This document shows, piece by piece, positions 5,887 through 9,888 of a stretch of DNA of 9,888 nt. Under the pieces are notes generated by a model, which saw only the letters and a program-made list of their open reading frames with translations, had not been told where the DNA came from and did not search any database. Every line of letters begins with the position of its first letter. The stretch's first letter is position 1. The stretch lies in NCBI GenBank assembly GCA_005877705.1, contig VBNY01000125.1, forward strand, positions 1 to 9,888. Direction: 5' to 3'. Position numbers and translations under genes: made by a program. This stretch comes from Gammaproteobacteria bacterium (GTDB lineage Bacteria > Pseudomonadota > Gammaproteobacteria > Steroidobacterales > Steroidobacteraceae).

Positions 5887-6606
5887 ATGGGAGAAGTGCT
5901 GACCCTCGAGCTCGAACAGAAGGCCGCCGCGGTCCGGGAGCAACTGGCCGCTGCGGTGCGCGAATATGGCCGCGTCGTCTACGCGAACAGCCTCGGGGCC
6001 GAAGCGATGGTGCTGACGGACATCATCTGGTCGCACGTGCCCGAGATCGACATGTTCAGTATCGATACCGGGCGCCTCCACGAAGAGACATACGAGCTGC
6101 TGGAGAAGCTGCAGCGCCGCTACAAGCGCAAGCTCAGGGTGGTTTATCCCGAGGCGCAGGCGCTCGAGAGCCTGGTCTCAGCGCAGGGCGTGAACGGTTT
6201 CTATCAAAGTCTCGAGGCGCGGGTCGCGTGCTGCCACGCCCGCAAGGTGGAGCCGTTCAAGCGCGCCATCACGGGATATGCGGCATGGGTGACCGGCGTA
6301 CGCCGGCAGCAGTCGGCCGCCCGCGCCCAGGCTCAGCCCGTGGAATGGGACGCCAGCTACGGCCTGCACAAGGTCAGCCCGCTGTTTGACTGGAGCGAGG
6401 AGCAGATCTGGCAGTACATTCGCGCCCGCAAGCTGCCGTACAATTCGCTGCACGATCGTCAGTTTCCCAGCATCGGATGCATGCCGTGCACGCGCGCGAT
6501 CCAGCCCGGTGAGAGTCGTCGCGCAGGCCGCTGGTGGTGGGAGCAGCCAGAGTCTCGCGAATGCGGCCTGCATCCCAGAGTTCGTCATGCGGCCGCGCAA
6601 GCTTGA
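5887..6606 (+). CDS. cysH: Assimilatory adenylyl-sulfate (APS) reductase, thioredoxin-dependent
   Basis: Encodes 239 residues. It reduces adenylyl sulfate to sulfite and AMP with electrons from thioredoxin. The PP-loop-like N-terminal region has NSLGAEAMVLTDII, then MFSIDTGRLHEETY. Two cysteine pairs, C115-C116 (in ACCHARK) and C198/C201 (in CMPC), are the [4Fe-4S] ligands that mark APS-type rather than PAPS-type reductases. TGVRRQQSAAR is the substrate loop. The C-terminal RWWWEQPESRECGLH carries the nucleophilic C226 that forms the sulfo-enzyme intermediate. ATG 5887 gives a normal N-terminus; a GTG at 5860 lies upstream of the likely -10 box and is unlikely. APS specificity means no CysC kinase is needed. 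It leads an operon in which cysG follows after 17 bases, linking sulfite production, siroheme supply and cysteine formation. Confidence 0.96.
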   Translation: MGEVLTLELEQKAAAVREQLAAAVREYGRVVYANSLGAEAMVLTDIIWSHVPEIDMFSIDTGRLHEETYELLEKLQRRYKRKLRVVYPEAQALESLVSAQGVNGFYQSLEARVACCHARKVEPFKRAITGYAAWVTGVRRQQSAARAQAQPVEWDASYGLHKVSPLFDWSEEQIWQYIRARKLPYNSLHDRQFPSIGCMPCTRAIQPGESRRAGRWWWEQPESRECGLHPRVRHAAAQA

Positions 6607-6623
6607 AACACAGGTGCGCCCGC

Positions 6624-8060
6624 ATGGACTACCTGCCGTTGTTCCTGCAGCTACGCTCGCAGCCGGCCGTCGTCGTCGGCGGCGGGCGGGTCGCGGTGCG
6701 CAAGGTGGAGCTGCTGCTGAAGTGCCGCGCACGCGTGACGGTGGTTGCGCCGGAGCTGCGCGACGGACTGCGTGAGCTGGTCCTAAAGGGCGCGCTGCGC
6801 CACGTTGCTGACAGGTTTCACCCTGCTCACCTCGATGGAGCTGTCGTGGTGGTCGCCGCAACGCGCCACCGTGATGTCAACGCCGCAGTTTCCGCCGCGG
6901 CGCGCGAGCGGCGCATCCCTGTCAACGTCGTGGACGATGCCGAGCTCTCGACGTTCATCTTCCCCGCCATTATCGATCGCTCACCGATCGTCGCTGCGGT
7001 GAGTTCCGGCGGCCAAGCCCCCGTTCTGGCACGACGCGTGCGCGAGCAGATCGAGGCCCTTCTGCCTGCCAAGCTCGGCGCGCTGGCGCGCTTCATGGGG
7101 GAGCGGCGCAAGGCCGTGCAACAGTCACTGAGCGCCGCCGCGCGCCGGCCGTTCTGGGAGCGCCTGACAAGCGGTATCGTCGGCACGCGCGTGCTCGCGG
7201 GGGATGAGGCTGGAGCCGAGAGGGCATTCGAGCGTGAGTTGCGCACGTCGCACCTCACCGCTTGCGCCGCCACCGGCGGCAGCGGGCTTGGCGAGGTTTA
7301 TCTGATCGGAGCCGGTCCTGGAGATCCCGACCTGCTCACGCTGCGGGCACTGCAGCTGTTGCAGCAGGCGGACGTCGTCCTCTACGACCGGCTGGTCCCC
7401 GAGGCGGTGCTGCAGCGGTCACGCCGCGATGCGGAGCGCATTTTCGTCGGTAAAGGAACCGGCGATCACGCCTTGCAGGAGCGCATCAACGAGCAACTGG
7501 TGCACTGGGCACGCAAGGGTCTGCGTGTCGCCCGCCTGAAGGGCGGGGATCCGTTGGTCTTCGGACGCGGCGGCGAAGAGATCGAAGTGTTGGCTGCTCA
7601 CGGCATCCCCTACACCATCGTCCCCGGCATTACAGCCGCTCTCGGTGCGGCCGCAGTGGCGGGCATACCGCTTACGCACCGTGGGCTTGCGCACAGCGTG
7701 ACCTTCGTGACCGGTCATGTTCTCGAGGACAGTTCGCTCGATTGGCGCGCACTGGCCGCCCCGCGGCACACGGTCGTGTTCTACATGGGGGTCGCACACC
7801 TTGCGCGCATCGTCGCGAAGCTACGCGCGGCGGGCGCCTCAGCGGATCATCCGGTGGCCATCATCGAGGGAGCCACTCTCCCGCAGCAGCGGATATTGCG
7901 CGGGGTCCTCGCGACGATAAGCGCGATCGCCCACAACGCGAACGTTGCGCCGCCGGCTGTGTTGATTGTTGGCGAAGTGGCCGCGTTTGGCGCCGTGGAT
8001 GCGCTCGTGCCTGCCAGCGCCCGCGACGAGACCTCCGCGGCCTCCGGAGCGCTCGCATGA
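6624..8060 (+). CDS. cysG: Trifunctional siroheme synthase CysG (PC2 dehydrogenase/ferrochelatase and SUMT)
   Basis: Encodes 478 residues. The N-terminal half (about 1-200) is the bifunctional dehydrogenase/ferrochelatase: MDYLPLFLQLRSQPAVVVGGG (NAD-binding glycine loop), VNVVDD with the catalytic aspartate position, and FIFPAIIDRSPIVAAVSSGG. The C-terminal half is uroporphyrinogen-III C-methyltransferase: VYLIGAGPGDPDLLTLRALQ, VVLYDRLV, VARLKGGDPLVFGRGGEE, VPGITAALGAAAVAGIPLTHR and VVFYMG. It therefore turns uroporphyrinogen III into siroheme, the cofactor of the CysI-type reductase encoded upstream. It is some 20 residues longer than the E. coli enzyme, mainly in the domain linker and at an Ala-rich C-terminus. 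ATG 6624 reproduces the known start, with AGGTG seven bases upstream; a GTG at 6534 would overlap cysH and add non-conserved residues. The stop overlaps the cysK start as ATGA. Confidence 0.97.
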   Translation: MDYLPLFLQLRSQPAVVVGGGRVAVRKVELLLKCRARVTVVAPELRDGLRELVLKGALRHVADRFHPAHLDGAVVVVAATRHRDVNAAVSAAARERRIPVNVVDDAELSTFIFPAIIDRSPIVAAVSSGGQAPVLARRVREQIEALLPAKLGALARFMGERRKAVQQSLSAAARRPFWERLTSGIVGTRVLAGDEAGAERAFERELRTSHLTACAATGGSGLGEVYLIGAGPGDPDLLTLRALQLLQQADVVLYDRLVPEAVLQRSRRDAERIFVGKGTGDHALQERINEQLVHWARKGLRVARLKGGDPLVFGRGGEEIEVLAAHGIPYTIVPGITAALGAAAVAGIPLTHRGLAHSVTFVTGHVLEDSSLDWRALAAPRHTVVFYMGVAHLARIVAKLRAAGASADHPVAIIEGATLPQQRILRGVLATISAIAHNANVAPPAVLIVGEVAAFGAVDALVPASARDETSAASGALA

Positions 8061-9088
8061 GCATCTGCGACGGCTTCGTCGGCTCGGTCGGCAACACGCC
8101 CCTCATCCGGTTGCGCGGGGCAAGCGAGGAGACCGGCTGCGAGATCCTCGGTAAGGCCGAGTTCATGAATCCCGGCGGCTCGGTCAAGGACCGTGCGGCG
8201 CGCGCGATCGTTGCCGACGCCGAGCGCCGCGGACAGCTGCCGCCGGGCGGCACAATTGTCGAAGGCACGGCAGGCAATACCGGAATCGGACTTGCCCATG
8301 TCTGCAACGAGCGCGGCTATCGCTGCGTGATCGTCATGCCGGACAACCAGTCGCCGGAAAAATACCGGCTGCTCGAGATGCTGGGAGCGGAAGTGCACAA
8401 GGTGCCTACCGTGCCCTACAGCAACCCCAATCAATACCAGAGAGTCGCACAGCGCCTGGCGGCCGAACTGCCAAACGCCATCTGGGCCAACCAGTTCGAC
8501 AACACCGCCAACCGCGATACTCACCGGCAGACCACGGGCCCGGAGATCTGGAGCGACACCAACGGCCGCATCGACGCGTTTGTCGCATCGACAGGCACCG
8601 GAGGCACGTTCGCCGGCGTATCCGAGTACCTGAAGTCGCGCCGGCGGTCCATTCGCTGCGTGCTGGCCGACCCGCCCGGCAGCAGCCTGTATGAATACGT
8701 CCGCAACGGCGCGCTCAAGGCGACCGGGACGGGCTCGATCACGGAGGGCATCGGCATCGGCCGCGTGACGGCGAATCTTCAGGACGCACCCATCGACGAC
8801 GCCGTGCACATCGAGGATCCGGAAACCGTTCGCTGGGTCTACCGGCTGCTGTACGAGGACGGACTGTTGCTCGGCAGCACCAGCGGCATCAACGTCGCCG
8901 CCGCGGTGCGCGTCGCCCGCGGGCTCGGCCGAGGACATACGATCGTTACCGTGTTGTGCGACGGCGGAGCCAAGTACCAGTCGCGCCTCTTCAATCGCGA
9001 ATGGCTCGAGCAGAAGGGGCTCGCAGGCCATGCGGTCACGCCGCCGCCGCAAGCGCCCATCGCACTGGAGAAGGCCCTTGTCGCCTGA
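8057..9088 (+). CDS. cysK: Cysteine synthase A (O-acetylserine sulfhydrylase), PLP-dependent
   Basis: Encodes 343 residues. It combines sulfide with O-acetylserine to yield cysteine. GSVGNTPLIRL opens the fold. FMNPGGSVKDRAA contains the PLP lysine K44. EGTAGNTGIGLA is the asparagine loop; this subtype has TAGNTG where classical CysK has TSGNTG. STGTGGTFAGV is the PLP phosphate loop, and LGSTSGINVAAAV carries the serine contacting the pyridine nitrogen. The ILGKAEFMNPGG form and the IWANQFDN block place it in the longer cysteine synthase subgroup found in many proteobacteria. A cystathionine beta-synthase-like activity cannot be fully excluded, but the operon strongly favours cysteine synthesis. 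The ATG overlaps the cysG stop (ATGA), so it is translationally coupled. The C-terminal 20 residues are a proline/alanine extension overlapping the next start. Confidence 0.94.
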   Translation: MSICDGFVGSVGNTPLIRLRGASEETGCEILGKAEFMNPGGSVKDRAARAIVADAERRGQLPPGGTIVEGTAGNTGIGLAHVCNERGYRCVIVMPDNQSPEKYRLLEMLGAEVHKVPTVPYSNPNQYQRVAQRLAAELPNAIWANQFDNTANRDTHRQTTGPEIWSDTNGRIDAFVASTGTGGTFAGVSEYLKSRRRSIRCVLADPPGSSLYEYVRNGALKATGTGSITEGIGIGRVTANLQDAPIDDAVHIEDPETVRWVYRLLYEDGLLLGSTSGINVAAAVRVARGLGRGHTIVTVLCDGGAKYQSRLFNREWLEQKGLAGHAVTPPPQAPIALEKALVA

Positions 9089-9818
9089 ATTCCCGTGGCT
9101 GATCGCGGTCGGGTTCGTCGCTCAGCTGATTGACGGTTGTGTCGGCATGGGCTATGGAATCTCATCGAGCGCCATCCTCGCCGCGCTCGGCGTCCCGCCG
9201 GCGGTGACCAGTGCGACCGTACACGCTGCCGAAGTCGTGACCGCGGGGGTGTCGAGCGTATCCCACGCCTGGTTTCGCAATATCGACCGCAAGATTTTCT
9301 TCTCGCTCCTGGTTCCCGGCGTGATCGGCGGCGTGTTGGGTGCGAGCGTCCTCTCTCACGTGCCGACCCGCATCATCCGGCCATTCGTGTGGGCCTACCT
9401 GCTGGTGACCTCGCTCGTGGTGTTGAGTCGAGTGATCCTGAAGCATCCGCCGCTCTCGGCCCGCGCACAAGGACCGGCGCTCGGAGGCATCGCCGGCTTT
9501 CTCGATGCGATCGGCGGTGGCGGCTGGGGTACGATTGTCACCTCGACAATGATCGCGCGCGGCGTTGCGCCCCGGTTCGCGATCGGAACCTCCAACGCGG
9601 TCGATTTCTTTGTGGCGCTCGCGACGAGCCTGACCTTGTGGTTTCAGCTCGGACAGATGCGCTATGACATGGTGGTCGCGTTGCTGATCGGCGGCGCGGC
9701 GGCGGCCCCACTCGCGGCGTGGGTCACGCGGCACGTACCGCAGCGTGCGGCGGCCACCGCGGTCGGGCTGGTGGTGTTCGCTCTCGGGGCGACCGGGCTG
9801 TTCACCACGCTCACGTGA
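9078..9818 (+). CDS. TSUP (TauE/SafE) family membrane transporter, probable sulfur-anion permease
   Basis: Encodes 246 residues, almost all hydrophobic, with about seven to eight likely membrane segments. The internal repeat typical of this family is visible: LIDGCVGMGYG (about 17-27) and FLDAIGGGGWG (about 141-151). TTG 9078 is chosen because GGAGAAGG lies just upstream and the product then begins MSPEFPWLIAVG; an upstream in-frame start at 9030 would add an arginine-rich stretch read out of frame from cysK. It overlaps the end of cysK by 11 bases. Family members export sulfite or sulfoacetate, or import sulfate-type anions. In an APS-reductase/sulfite-reductase operon, either sulfite release to avoid toxicity or sulfate/sulfite uptake is plausible. 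Direction and substrate are not readable from the sequence. Confidence 0.92.
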   Translation: MSPEFPWLIAVGFVAQLIDGCVGMGYGISSSAILAALGVPPAVTSATVHAAEVVTAGVSSVSHAWFRNIDRKIFFSLLVPGVIGGVLGASVLSHVPTRIIRPFVWAYLLVTSLVVLSRVILKHPPLSARAQGPALGGIAGFLDAIGGGGWGTIVTSTMIARGVAPRFAIGTSNAVDFFVALATSLTLWFQLGQMRYDMVVALLIGGAAAAPLAAWVTRHVPQRAAATAVGLVVFALGATGLFTTLT

Positions 9819-9829
9819 AACGCGGGCGG

Positions 9830-9888
9830 TCAGGCGGCAGATTTCTCCGCCTCGCTCATTTTCTTCTTCTTCGTGGTCGCGGGGTTGT
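9830..9888 (-). CDS. Lysine-rich C-terminal end of an unidentified protein (5' end outside window)
   Basis: Read on the minus strand from the right edge, the frame gives NPATTKKKKMSEAEKSAA and ends at TGA (9832-9830), 11 bases beyond the stop of the convergent transporter gene. The basic, low-complexity tail is the kind seen on nucleic-acid-binding proteins, but 18 residues are too few to name a family. It could be a chance frame, though the codon choice and convergent position make a real gene end plausible. Confidence 0.4.
   Translation of the reverse strand, partial: NPATTKKKKMSEAEKSAA

Noticed and set aside
6294..6307. CCGGCGTACGCCGG palindrome inside cysH
   Set aside because: It encodes the conserved TGVRR substrate loop, so codon constraint in a GC-rich genome explains it.
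7847..9052. A 401-codon antisense open frame across the cysG end and cysK
   Set aside because: Both sense genes are strongly conserved, and the antisense product shows no motif; it arises from codon bias.

Overview
The window is about two-thirds G+C and densely packed with genes. It looks like a chromosomal segment of a high-GC gammaproteobacterium. The main reasons are a full-length CysB that keeps the enterobacterial residue numbering, a trifunctional siroheme synthase of the CysG type, and the Pseudomonas-like pair of a one-piece sulfite reductase (CysI type) with a DUF934 protein. No mobile element, RNA gene or CRISPR array was seen.

Layout. (1) 3-614, plus strand: the last codons of an unidentified gene, then a MocA-like molybdenum-cofactor nucleotidyltransferase that seems to lack an internal segment. 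(2) 616-2437, minus strand: a tight three-gene operon read maoC-like dehydratase, CitE-like CoA-ester lyase, DUF7009 protein. It converges on the MocA-like gene with one base between the stop codons. (3) 2635-4685, plus strand: siroheme sulfite/nitrite reductase and its DUF934 partner, whose junction looks damaged. (4) 4681-5690: a convergent end with two perfect 12-bp-arm hairpins, then cysB on the minus strand. (5) 5887-9818, plus strand: cysH (APS reductase), cysG, cysK and a TauE/SafE-family membrane transporter, with very short gaps or overlaps. (6) 9830-9888, minus strand: the lysine-rich end of a further unidentified gene.

How the genes work together. The right two-thirds is an assimilatory sulfur locus. 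CysH reduces adenylyl sulfate to sulfite. The CysI-type reductase takes sulfite to sulfide, using the siroheme made by CysG. CysK fixes sulfide onto O-acetylserine to give cysteine. The TSUP transporter probably moves sulfite or another sulfur oxyanion, and CysB, placed between the two plus-strand units, is the obvious regulator. Sulfate activation genes (cysD/cysN or sat) and a sulfate ABC transporter are not in the window. The left third joins a molybdoenzyme-maturation gene to a small CoA-thioester operon.

I see no clearly undescribed system. The items most worth checking are the CysI/DUF934 junction, the shortened MocA-like protein, the paired hairpins shaping the end of cysB, the near-leaderless promoters of both sulfur operons, and the DUF7009 gene coupled to a CoA lyase.
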